Source of the DNA: Desulfobulbaceae bacterium UBA5123
GTDB taxonomy: Bacteria; Desulfobacterota; Desulfobulbia; Desulfobulbales; UBA5123
NCBI GenBank assembly: GCA_002415465.1
Contig: DHYT01000125.1
Span: 9,567-15,784, forward strand
Direction: 5' to 3'
Length of the DNA: 6,218 nucleotides
Shown piece by piece: positions 1 to 5,837 of this stretch. Each line of letters opens with the position of its first letter. Position 1 is the stretch's first letter. The position numbers were made by a program, and so were the translations under genes. Under the pieces are notes generated by a model, which searched no databases, was not told where the DNA came from, and worked only from the letters and a program-made list of their open reading frames with translations.

Positions 1-1
1 C

Positions 2-316
2 ACCGCGCCGATGATGACCCAGGGCGTTGACGTCGACCTGCCGGAAACCACCGCCAAACCGCTGCCGCAAAAAGAAAAACCGGTCACCATCACCGTCACC
101 TCGAAGGGGGTCATCTTCATCGACAAGATCAAGGGCGATCGTGACCTGCTCCGGCAGCAACTGACAAGACTGGCGGCCACCGACAAGGACCGCCCCATCT
201 TCCTCAAGGCCGACCGCAAGGTTCCCTACGGGCTGGTGGTGGAGGTCATGGCGGCCATCAAGGATTCCGGCTTCGACAAGCTCGGCATGATCACCCAGCC
301 ACCGGAAGAGAGATAG
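2..316 (+). CDS. tolR: TolR, C-terminal periplasmic part (5' end outside window)
   Basis: TolR is the ExbD-family inner-membrane partner of TolQ; together they use the proton motive force to drive TolA during outer-membrane constriction. The reading frame is open from base 2 and reads T-A-P-M-M-T-Q-G-V-D-V-D-L-P, the usual sequence just after the single ExbD/TolR membrane helix, so the gene starts before the window and the ATG at 11 is an internal Met. The 104 visible residues are the periplasmic domain: the VDLPET segment, then a VTSKGVIFID strand, a DRPIFLKAD strand and the closing helix with VPYGLVVEVMAAIKDSG, all typical of ExbD/TolR. About 30-40 N-terminal residues, including the membrane helix with the proton-path Asp, are missing. 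The stop lies 7 bases before the next start, so the two genes are co-transcribed. TolR is preferred over ExbD because tolB and cpoB follow. Confidence 0.93.
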   Translation, partial: TAPMMTQGVDVDLPETTAKPLPQKEKPVTITVTSKGVIFIDKIKGDRDLLRQQLTRLAATDKDRPIFLKADRKVPYGLVVEVMAAIKDSGFDKLGMITQPPEER

Positions 317-323
317 ACAATCC

Positions 324-1214
324 ATGATCGGATCGGAATTTCTTGACCCGCTCACAGACCGGGAGGAAGCCGGCAAACAGGCCAAGATCGCCATGGGCCT
401 GGCGGTTGCCGTCCATCTCGGCACCTTTCTGATCGGCATCTTTTCACCGTACCTGCTTGACCGGCGTCCCCTGATGCCCGAGATATACACCGTCAACCTG
501 GTCGCGGTCAGTGAACCGGCCGGCAGCCCGGCGCCACGGCCGCAGGCGGTAAAGAAGGTCGAGGCTCCGACTCCCCCCGAGGCGAAACCCGCCGAGATGC
601 AGGCGGTCGAGACCAGGCCCGCCGAATCCGCGGCAACGGCCGCCGCGCCGGAGCCGGCGGCGATATCGACCCGGCCGATCCGGCAGAAATCCAGTCAGGA
701 TCTCAAGGCCATCGAATCCATCCGGCGGCAGTTCCAGGCCGAGCAGCAGGCGAAGAAGGCCGAGAAAGACGCGCAAAAAGCGGTCAGCAACGCCCTTTCC
801 GCCATCCGCCAGTCACTGCACAACGAGCCCCGGCCGGTCATCGACGTGACCGCCAAATCAAGCCAGGGCACGTCCCCCGGCACGGCGGCGGTGGCCGGCG
901 CATCCAGCGGCGTCATCGTGGCGGCGGCCAAGCAGCAGTACTTTGCCGCCGTTTACGCAAAGATCAAGGAGCACTTCATCCTGCCGGACCTCAAGAACTG
1001 GAAGCCGGACCTGCAGGCCGTTCTGGTTATCGAGGTGCGCAAGGATGGAATCGTCACCAAAAATTCCTTCGAGCAGAAATCCGGCAATGTATTCTTCAAC
1101 CAGGCCGTGGAAAGGGCCCTGACCGCCGCCTCGCCCCTGCCGCCGTTTCCGCCCGAACTGAAGGAATCGCAACTCGAATTCGGCCTGCGCTTCCGCCCCG
1201 GAGACCTGCTGTAG
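324..1214 (+). CDS. tolA: TolA/TonB-like energy transducer of the Tol system
   Basis: Predicted periplasm-spanning protein that couples TolQ-TolR to TolB and the outer membrane. A short cytosolic N-terminus (1-21) precedes one membrane helix at about 22-41; His31 inside it occupies the place of the helix His conserved in TonB and TolA. Residues about 65-120 are rich in Pro, Ala and Glu, and 122-165 form a charged helical stretch (QQAKKAEKDAQKA). A Gly/Ala/Ser linker (178-200) leads to a TonB/TolA C-terminal domain (about 203-294) with YAKIKEHFILP, a VLVIEVRKDGIV strand pair and the LPPFPPEL motif. At 296 residues it is shorter than E. coli TolA (421) and the C-terminal domain is closer to the TonB pattern, so automated pipelines may call it TonB; position between tolR and tolB argues for the TolA role. 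A purine-rich GAAGAGAG sits 11 bases before the start. Confidence 0.88.
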   Translation: MIGSEFLDPLTDREEAGKQAKIAMGLAVAVHLGTFLIGIFSPYLLDRRPLMPEIYTVNLVAVSEPAGSPAPRPQAVKKVEAPTPPEAKPAEMQAVETRPAESAATAAAPEPAAISTRPIRQKSSQDLKAIESIRRQFQAEQQAKKAEKDAQKAVSNALSAIRQSLHNEPRPVIDVTAKSSQGTSPGTAAVAGASSGVIVAAAKQQYFAAVYAKIKEHFILPDLKNWKPDLQAVLVIEVRKDGIVTKNSFEQKSGNVFFNQAVERALTAASPLPPFPPELKESQLEFGLRFRPGDLL

Positions 1215-1281
1215 GCGATCTTTTCGCCAGAAAACGCCAACAAGCGCGCTCCATAAACAAAGCAAACAACCCTAAAAGCCC

Positions 1282-2574
1282 ATGCCAACCAACAAGACCA
1301 TAACCGCCACCATCGTCCTGCTCCTTGCCGCCCTGGCCTGGACCCGCCCCGCAACGGCGCGCGTCTATCTCGACATAACCGCCGCCGAGATTCGCAAGGT
1401 GCCCATGGCGGTACCCTATTTCCTCGACAAGGGCAAGGCCGACAAGGCGTCGCCGGCCGGCATCAAGATGGCCGACACCCTGAGTCGCGGCCTCACCTTT
1501 CACGGCTTCATCGACGTCACCGCCCCCGACCTCTACCAGGGTCGGCAGGATGCCGACTGGCAGGCGCTGGGCGTCGATTTCACCGTCCTCGGCCAATACA
1601 CCCTCAACGACGACGAGATCGTTTTGGAAATGCGGCTCATCAATCTCACCGAGGGCCGCATGCTTTTAGGCCGCCGCTACCGGGGCCCGATCAACAAACA
1701 CGGCGAGATGGTCCTCAAGTTCTGTGACGAGGTCATCCTCACCCTCACCGGCGAAAACGGCATCAGCCGCAGCCAGATATCCTTTGTCTCCGACCTCTCC
1801 GGCAACAAGGAGATCTACCTCGCCGACGTGCTGGGCGACAACATCCGTCAGGTCACCCATCACCACAACCTGGCGGTCTCCCCCCGCTTCTCGCCGGACG
1901 GCCAGTTGCTCGCCTACACCTCCTACCACCACGGCAACGCCGACCTCTACATCACCAACCTTACCCAGGGGCTGACCACCCGGCCGATCTCGCGCCGCAA
2001 GGGGCTCAACATGGCCCCGGCCTGGACCCCGGACGGCAAATCCATGGTGGTGACCCTGTCCAAGGACGGCACCCCGGACCTCTATCAGATCGACACCAAG
2101 GGCGCGATCCTGCGCCGGCTCACCGCCAATGCCGGCATCAACGTCTCGCCCAGCTGGTCGCCGGACGGCAGCCGGCTGGCCTTTGTCTCCGACCGCACCG
2201 GCCGGCCGCAGGTCTACGTGATGGACATGAAGAGCAAGAATGTCCGCCGCATCACCTTCGATGGCGACGACAACACCTCGCCGAGCTGGTCGCCCAAGGG
2301 TGACCTGATCGCCTACACCGGCAAGCACGAGGGCAACTACAGCATCTTTCTGATCTCGCCCGAGGGCGGCGCGTCAACCCGCGTCACCACCAGCTGGGGC
2401 AACCATGAGACACCAAGCTGGTCGCCGGACGGCAATCAGCTCGTGTACGTGCGGGAACGGCAGGGAGAGAAAAAAACCTGCTCCATCTTCAAAAACGGCA
2501 AGGGAATGCGTGAGCTTTTCAACCTGAAGGGCAACCAGACCTTCCCGCAGTGGTCGCCCAGGCCCCCTAAATGA
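1282..2574 (+). CDS. tolB: TolB, periplasmic Tol-Pal beta-propeller protein
   Basis: TolB is the periplasmic component that binds Pal and the TolA C-terminus. The 430-residue length is normal for the family. A signal peptide covers residues 1-26 (hydrophobic core TIVLLLAALAW, likely cleavage after ATA26), giving a mature start RVYLDI like other TolB proteins. Residues about 27-155 form the N-terminal alpha/beta domain (VPYFLD, GVDFTVLGQY). From about 165 the six-bladed propeller follows, marked by PD40 repeats: SPRFSPDG near 200, APAWTPDG near 246, SPSWSPDG near 289, SPSWSPKG near 333, TPSWSPDG near 378 and a closing FPQWSP at 421. The gap from tolA is 67 bases, longer than the other junctions, and no good Shine-Dalgarno sequence precedes the ATG. 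I see no clear promoter in that gap, so read-through from tolA is assumed. Confidence 0.97.
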   Translation: MPTNKTITATIVLLLAALAWTRPATARVYLDITAAEIRKVPMAVPYFLDKGKADKASPAGIKMADTLSRGLTFHGFIDVTAPDLYQGRQDADWQALGVDFTVLGQYTLNDDEIVLEMRLINLTEGRMLLGRRYRGPINKHGEMVLKFCDEVILTLTGENGISRSQISFVSDLSGNKEIYLADVLGDNIRQVTHHHNLAVSPRFSPDGQLLAYTSYHHGNADLYITNLTQGLTTRPISRRKGLNMAPAWTPDGKSMVVTLSKDGTPDLYQIDTKGAILRRLTANAGINVSPSWSPDGSRLAFVSDRTGRPQVYVMDMKSKNVRRITFDGDDNTSPSWSPKGDLIAYTGKHEGNYSIFLISPEGGASTRVTTSWGNHETPSWSPDGNQLVYVRERQGEKKTCSIFKNGKGMRELFNLKGNQTFPQWSPRPPK

Positions 2575-2607
2575 CAAGTACACCCATCAGCACGAGAGGA
2601 TGATGAG

Positions 2608-3681
2608 ATGAAGAAAACAATGCCATGCCTGGCCATACTGCTGGCGCTTGCTACCATATTCGCGCAGCTGTGCGTAACCGCTTCGGCAAACGCCGACGAC
2701 CTGCGGGTGCGCAATCTCGAAACCCGCATGACGGTCATGGAGCGGGACATGAAGGCCATCATCGCCCAGAACAAGGGGCAGGCCCAGATGGGCCTCACCT
2801 TGGACAGCATCGAGGCGCAGATGCTGCAGATCAAGGGGCATCTTGAAGAAAACAACCGCCAACTGCGCGAGATGGACAAGAAGATCAAGGAAGGCGATGC
2901 CGCCCTCGACAAGCAGATGGGAACACGGATTCAAGACAAGAACAACGAACTGAAAACCCAAATCGACACGAAGCTTGCCGAGATGCAGGCAAACCTTGAA
3001 AAGCTCGCCAACCTGCTCAACTCAACCGTGGGCGAGATCGACACCCTGAAGCAGCTCACCGCCAAAGCGGCAACGGATCAGGCCTCCTCCGCGGCCAAGG
3101 CGGCCAGGACGGCACAGGAGCGGGCGGAACAACAGAAGGAACTGGCAACCGCCGCCGCCAAGGAAGCACCGGCCAAAACGACGCCCGCCGGGCTCAGGGA
3201 AATCGCCCCGGAGCAGACGAAGAAGAAGATGACCGGCGGCAAGGCCACTGCCGCGACCCCGCCGCCGACCGCCACCGCCACCGCCAAGGATGACGACACG
3301 GAAAGCCCCAAGGGCGACGGCTCCAAATACGACAAGGCGCTCACCCTGTACCGTGACCACAAATACAAGGAGGCTTACAGCGCCTTCCTTGATTTCCTCG
3401 ACAAGGAACCCAAGGGCGAGATGGCCCCCAACGCCCGCTTCTGGGTGGGCGACTGCCTGTTCAAGCAACGGGAGTACGAACTGGCGATCCTCGAATACCA
3501 GAAGGTGATCGCCGACTACCCGAAACACGCCAAGGCCCCGGCAGCGCTTCTCAAACAAGGGCTCGCCTTTGAACGGCTCAAGGACGTGGAAACCGCCAAG
3601 CTCGTCTACAAGAAACTGGTGGAGGATTTCCCCAAGAGCGACCAGGCCGATACCGCCAAGAAATGGATTGAAAGCCACTGA
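2608..3681 (+). CDS. cpoB: CpoB/YbgF, Tol-Pal associated TPR protein
   Basis: CpoB (older name YbgF) is a periplasmic protein that links the Tol machine to peptidoglycan synthesis at division in E. coli. Residues 1-29 look like a signal peptide (MKK start, core LAILLALATIFA, cleavage near ASA or ANA before DD). Residues about 32-155 are a long heptad-like coiled coil (LRVRNLETRMTVMERDM onward), 156-235 are low-complexity Ala/Lys/Thr/Pro linker, and 238-357 carry the tetratricopeptide-like repeats: YDKALTLYRDHKYKEAYSAF, ARFWVGDCLFKQREYELAI and ALLKQGLAFERLKDVETAKLVY, the usual YbgF signature. At 357 residues it is longer than the 263-residue E. coli protein because of the extended coil and linker. 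A good ribosome site, AGAGGA at 2595-2600, lies 7 bases before the ATG. It follows tolB directly, without the pal gene usually found between them. Confidence 0.93.
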   Translation: MKKTMPCLAILLALATIFAQLCVTASANADDLRVRNLETRMTVMERDMKAIIAQNKGQAQMGLTLDSIEAQMLQIKGHLEENNRQLREMDKKIKEGDAALDKQMGTRIQDKNNELKTQIDTKLAEMQANLEKLANLLNSTVGEIDTLKQLTAKAATDQASSAAKAARTAQERAEQQKELATAAAKEAPAKTTPAGLREIAPEQTKKKMTGGKATAATPPPTATATAKDDDTESPKGDGSKYDKALTLYRDHKYKEAYSAFLDFLDKEPKGEMAPNARFWVGDCLFKQREYELAILEYQKVIADYPKHAKAPAALLKQGLAFERLKDVETAKLVYKKLVEDFPKSDQADTAKKWIESH

Positions 3682-3692
3682 AGAGATTGAAA

Positions 3693-3757
3693 GGGGAAGA
3701 CGTTACGGCCACAACGATGCCGCCACCGGCACCATCAATGCCTGTAACGCCTTCCCC
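3693..3757. repeat. Long inverted repeat after cpoB
   Basis: Arms GGGGAAGACGTTAC (3693-3706) and GTAACGCCTTCCCC (3744-3757) are complementary at 13 of 14 positions, the one mismatch being A3700/C3750. The 37-base interior can form a further small hairpin, GCCG (3719-3722) with CGGC (3727-3730). It starts 12 bases after the cpoB stop, so it would form a stable structure at the end of the tol transcript. No T-run follows, so it is not a classical intrinsic terminator; it could protect the 3' end or be a dispersed palindromic repeat. Confidence 0.6.
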
Positions 3758-3839
3758 CGCAGCAAGGCACCACAAAGGCGATAACGCCATCAGACCCCCT
3801 GCTTTTTGGTAACTCCTGCCCCCCCGCCAGCAACCCGAG

Positions 3840-3868
3840 TTGACTGGCCTGCCCGTCCCGGTAATTAT
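3840..3868 (+). promoter_or_regulatory. Candidate sigma-70-type promoter
   Basis: TTGACT (3840-3845, five of six consensus bases) is followed after 17 bases by AATTAT (3863-3868, four of six). Transcription would start near 3875, a few bases before the ATG at 3880 and about 110 bases before the terminator-like hairpin at 3962-3986. Such matches occur by chance, so the call rests mostly on the combination with the terminator. Confidence 0.3.
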
Positions 3869-3879
3869 CACTGGCGGCC

Positions 3880-3963
3880 ATGACATCTAAAAGATTGGTC
3901 ACATCGACAGCGGTTCTACTCCTCATCGCCCCGCCGGATGAACGCGCGAGTCATCGCCCCTAG
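3880..3963 (+). CDS. Possible 27-residue hydrophobic peptide or gene remnant
   Basis: An ATG at 3880 opens a 27-codon frame ending with TAG at 3961-3963. The peptide begins MTSKRLVTSTAVLLLIAPP, a basic start followed by a hydrophobic run, which resembles the beginning of a signal peptide or a very small membrane peptide. There is no good Shine-Dalgarno sequence, though a start site predicted from the promoter-like boxes would leave an almost leaderless message. The frame ends inside the terminator-like hairpin. It may be a real small gene, the remnant of a secreted protein gene, or chance; I do not recognise a family. Confidence 0.2.
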   Translation: MTSKRLVTSTAVLLLIAPPDERASHRP

Positions 3964-3986
3964 CGGACAGACCATTCCGCTTTTTT
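3962..3986 (+). terminator. Rho-independent terminator-like hairpin
   Basis: AGCGGA (3962-3967) and TCCGCT (3976-3981) form a perfect 6-base-pair stem with an 8-base loop, and the T that closes the stem begins a run of six T (3981-3986). The arrangement fits an intrinsic terminator reading on the + strand. The nearest upstream gene is cpoB, about 280 bases away, so it may end a long tol 3' untranslated region or a separate short transcript starting near 3875. Confidence 0.55.
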
Positions 3987-4055
3987 CGGGTCTCCCCTCT
4001 CTCGAGGACCAGTGCCTCCTTGTAGCTACCCAAAAACTAGTAAAGCTGCTTTTAC

Positions 4056-4171
4056 TTGACATTATTCACCTTTTCGCATAACGATTCCCTATCGAACGGA
4101 TGTATAATTCCGTATTTTACCCTACTATGCGGAATGAGCCAATATTGTGTTAGGCGGAATCTGTCTATAAA
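4056..4171 (+). promoter_or_regulatory. AT-rich promoter-like region upstream of cassette 1
   Basis: The stretch contains a perfect -35 box TTGACA (4056-4061) with only weak -10 candidates at normal spacing, a perfect -10 box TATAAT (4103-4108) without a good -35, and TATAAA (4166-4171) 15 bases after TTGTGT (4145-4150). Any of these would drive transcription rightward into the cassettes, the role played by the Pc promoter in integrons. The boxes do not form one ideal promoter, so the region is called rather than a single site. Confidence 0.35.
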
Positions 4172-4188
4172 CGAATTAAGGGGCGCGG

Positions 4189-4205
4189 TATAACGCCAGT
4201 TCGGT
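4189..4205 (+). other. Left cassette-insertion site (attI-like or relict core site)
   Basis: GTTCGGT at 4199-4205 fits the integron core site (GTT followed by degenerate bases) and is the exact reverse complement of ACCGAAC at 5328-5334, so the recombination point is G4199|T4200. Immediately to its left ATAAC (4190-4194), separated by four bases, gives an inverted AAC...GTT pair, as in the simple core of attI sites. The sequence to the left does not fold into an attC-like hairpin with this site. This favours an attI-type or secondary insertion site over a preceding attC, but no integrase gene is adjacent. Confidence 0.5.
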
Positions 4206-5413
4206 GTAAATAACCCAAACAAACTCATGATCTTTTCAAGGTGTACTAAATGCCAATGATTGACACATATAGAAGAAGCGTTCAACGAAAGCAGGATGAA
4301 ATTTCCAAACTGCATATCGATAAGGCAAAAGAAATAAAAAAAGATGCTGACTTAGCTTCCAAAATTCAGAAGGCAAAAGAGGCAATAAATCGTACAAAAA
4401 CGCAAAGCACTATCAAATCTAAAGTAAACGAAATTGGGCGCCACCAAACGGAAAGAGCTAATGTGGCAAAAAGAATTGCATCTATTGAAGAAAAAATTGC
4501 TCGTAAGCAAAAAGAACTTGGAACAGAACAAGGCAAATTAGCCAGGGAAGAAGAAAAAGAAGCAAAAAAACGTAGTCAAGAAATAGAAAAGCAAGAGCGC
4601 AAACAGAAAAAACGTATGTCAGAAATGAACAGCACACTTGCAAAACATGATCGACTTCATGTTGAAACCAAAACGATGCTAGAAAGAATTCCACAACTTC
4701 CGGAAAAGATCGTAGTTCTTTTTCTCGCCTCTAATCCAGTTGATCAAAAACAATTGAGATTAGACGATGAAGCACGTTCAATCGCAGAAATGATAAGAAA
4801 AACAAAACACAGAGATTCAGTAAAACTAGAATCATGCTGGGCTGTTCAACCAATGGATATTTTGCAAGCTATTAACGAGCATTGTCCGGCAATTGTGCAT
4901 TTTAGCGGGCATGGATCAGACCAAGATGAAATAGTCTTTCAAGATGCAAACGGCAACACCAAACTTGTGAGTAAGGAAGCAATAGTTCAAACCATGATGG
5001 CTTCGTCAGATAGCATCCGCCTAGTTTTCTTTAATACATGCTATTCAAAGAACCAAGCAGTGGCGGTCGTTGAGCATGTTGAAGCAGCAATCGGCATGAA
5101 TACTAGTATTGGTGACAATGCTGCTTGTGTTTTTGCCTCTCAGTTTTATTCGGCCATTGGTTTCGGACTATCTGTACAAAAAGCATTTGAGCAAGGCAAA
5201 GCTATGTTGATGTTGGAGGGTATCAAAGAAGAAGATACTCCTGAGCTATTTGTTCATGACGGTATAAATCCGGAAGAGTTAATAATTGTCAAACCATAGC
5301 GCCAAACTGCAATTATAAAGAAAAGACACCGAACAATTGTATACAGCAGATGGCGAGAAGCGCGGCGGCGCTGACGCGGCAATATCTTTTGGCGCCACTG
5401 CTGATACAGGACG
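4200..5413 (+). mobile_element. Integron gene cassette 1 (CHAT protease cassette)
   Basis: The boundaries are set by matching core sites: TTCGGT at the left end (with G4199) is exactly complementary to the R'' core ACCGAAC of the attC at 5328, and the right end is the G of GTTAGAA at 5413. The 1214-base cassette holds one gene, starting 50 bases inside the left end, as is usual for cassettes, with its stop 28 bases before the attC. The composition is AT-rich, in sharp contrast with the tol genes, consistent with acquisition by integrase-mediated recombination. Confidence 0.82.
4250..5299 (+). CDS. Coiled-coil CHAT-domain protease, candidate defence effector
   Basis: CHAT domains are caspase-like cysteine peptidases of clan CD found in bacterial conflict and programmed-death systems. 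Residues about 8-150 are a highly charged, Lys/Glu/Gln-rich helical region with heptad character (IASIEEKIARKQKEL), predicted as a long coiled coil. The CHAT domain follows from about 152: a first strand KIVVLFLASNP, the LRLDDEARSI helix, AVQPMDILQAI, then IVHFSGHGS with catalytic His221 and VFFNTCYSKNQA with catalytic Cys264, and IGMNTSIGDNAA plus a FYSAIGFGLSVQKAFEQG helix. Both catalytic residues are present, so the enzyme should be active. AAGG at 4238-4241 lies 8 bases before the ATG. There is no signal peptide or membrane helix, so it is cytosolic. No partner gene shares the cassette; the coiled coil may be the sensor or oligomerisation module. The protease fold is confident, the defence role is inferred. 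Confidence 0.88.
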   Translation: MPMIDTYRRSVQRKQDEISKLHIDKAKEIKKDADLASKIQKAKEAINRTKTQSTIKSKVNEIGRHQTERANVAKRIASIEEKIARKQKELGTEQGKLAREEEKEAKKRSQEIEKQERKQKKRMSEMNSTLAKHDRLHVETKTMLERIPQLPEKIVVLFLASNPVDQKQLRLDDEARSIAEMIRKTKHRDSVKLESCWAVQPMDILQAINEHCPAIVHFSGHGSDQDEIVFQDANGNTKLVSKEAIVQTMMASSDSIRLVFFNTCYSKNQAVAVVEHVEAAIGMNTSIGDNAACVFASQFYSAIGFGLSVQKAFEQGKAMLMLEGIKEEDTPELFVHDGINPEELIIVKP

Positions 5414-5419
5414 TTAGAA
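5328..5419 (+). other. attC recombination site of cassette 1
   Basis: The R'' core ACCGAAC (5328-5334) and R' core GTTAGAA (5413-5419) enclose an imperfect palindrome. GTAT (5339-5342), CAGCAG (5344-5349) and TGGCG (5351-5355) pair with CGCCA (5393-5397), CTGCTG (5398-5403) and ATAC (5404-5407), giving a 15-base-pair stem with A5343 and A5350 extrahelical on one arm, the hallmark that fixes strand choice in attC recombination. The apical part contains its own hairpin, AGCGC (5359-5363) with GCGCT (5368-5372). The R'' core has G where a pyrimidine is usual, but it matches its own cassette's left end exactly. Confidence 0.82.
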
Positions 5420-5432
5420 ACCACACGACAAC

Positions 5433-5834
5433 ATGACTCAAAGATCGGCGACATGTGGCAACTGTGGACAAATTATCGATTTGCCACCAAATGACTTTTC
5501 CCAACCGGCATCACCTTGCCCTCGCTGTGGTTCAACAAAGCAAAATATCAAAATAAGCATATCTGAAGAAATTACTGTCCGCGAATGCCTGAAAGGAAAG
5601 GTGAAAGATAAAAACTACCCAAGCAAAAAAAATCCACGAAAAGAATTTGTCATTGGTGATGAAGTAAGTAAGTCAGATGGTAAGTGGATGAAAAAAGAAC
5701 GAATTATTGATAAAGAAAAAAACCAATATAAAGAAGTAGTTATTGACTCAAGCACTGGGGAAATAATACATTCTACAAACGAAGAATTAAAAAAACATGT
5801 TGGGCACGGTAGTGCGAAATTCAAAAAGGGATGA
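5433..5834 (+). CDS. Small zinc-ribbon-like protein with C-terminal GHGSAK motif
   Basis: This 133-residue protein has no assigned function. Its N-terminus carries two Cys pairs, CGNC (Cys8, Cys11) and CPRC (Cys29, Cys32), spaced like a zinc ribbon. The rest is highly charged and soluble, with EEITVRECLKGKVKDK, then a repeated-strand region reading ERIIDKEKNQYKEVVID, STGEIIHSTNEELKKHVGHG and a basic tail ending SAKFKKG. The pattern 'D-x-E-x-x-x-Y-x-E-V-V-x-D...TGE-I-x...H-x-GHGSAK' resembles small hypothetical proteins I have seen in varied bacterial genomes, with no role known to me. The start is 19 bases inside the cassette and has no Shine-Dalgarno sequence, so initiation may be weak or leaderless. 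The next gene begins 3 bases after the stop, suggesting coupled translation. Confidence 0.8.
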   Translation: MTQRSATCGNCGQIIDLPPNDFSQPASPCPRCGSTKQNIKISISEEITVRECLKGKVKDKNYPSKKNPRKEFVIGDEVSKSDGKWMKKERIIDKEKNQYKEVVIDSSTGEIIHSTNEELKKHVGHGSAKFKKG

Positions 5835-5837
5835 AAC

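Larger units (their letters stand above)
3682..4199. other. Non-coding junction between tol operon and cassette array
   Basis: This stretch has no reading frame I can support beyond one possible 27-codon peptide. Its left part, to about 4030, keeps the GC-rich composition of the tol genes, and from about 4040 it becomes AT-rich like the cassettes. It contains the inverted repeat at 3693-3757, a small perfect GGCG-ATAA-CGCC hairpin at 3777-3788, a promoter-like pair and terminator-like hairpin enclosing about 110 bases, and AT-rich promoter-like boxes from 4056. No integrase gene or recognisable integrase fragment is present, although this is where one would sit relative to cassettes in this orientation. 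Confidence 0.7.

Noticed and set aside
11..316. ATG at 11 as the start of a 101-residue protein
   Set aside because: The frame is open to base 2 and encodes the conserved TolR sequence that follows the membrane helix, so the true start lies before the window.
1666..2328. 220-codon minus-strand frame inside tolB, and similar long minus frames across tolA and cpoB
   Set aside because: These are shadows caused by GC-rich codon use; their translations are low-complexity Gly/Arg/Val-rich and the opposite strand encodes clear families.
3693..3757. Inverted repeat as an attC site
   Set aside because: The cores face the wrong way: GTTAC is on the left arm and GTAAC on the right, opposite to the AAC...GTT order of attC.
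3777..3807. GGCG-ATAA-CGCC hairpin with TTTTT at 3803-3807 as a terminator
   Set aside because: The stem is only 4 base pairs and the T-run is about 15 bases downstream, too far for an intrinsic terminator.
3880..3960. tRNA or other structured RNA in the junction
   Set aside because: No cloverleaf arms or T-loop consensus could be assembled; only short isolated hairpins are present.
4149..4199. GTTAGGC at 4149-4155 as the left end of a separate 50-base cassette
   Set aside because: No matching GCCTAAC core or hairpin lies between it and 4199, so it cannot be shown to bound a cassette; it is kept only as part of the possible attI region.
4052..4315. 87-codon frame on the minus strand
   Set aside because: It crosses the cassette recombination point at 4199 and overlaps the start of the CHAT gene, has no recognisable domain, and has no upstream ribosome site I would trust.
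5254..5504. Minus-strand frames over the attC of cassette 1
   Set aside because: They run through the attC palindrome and into both neighbouring genes; they have no family resemblance.
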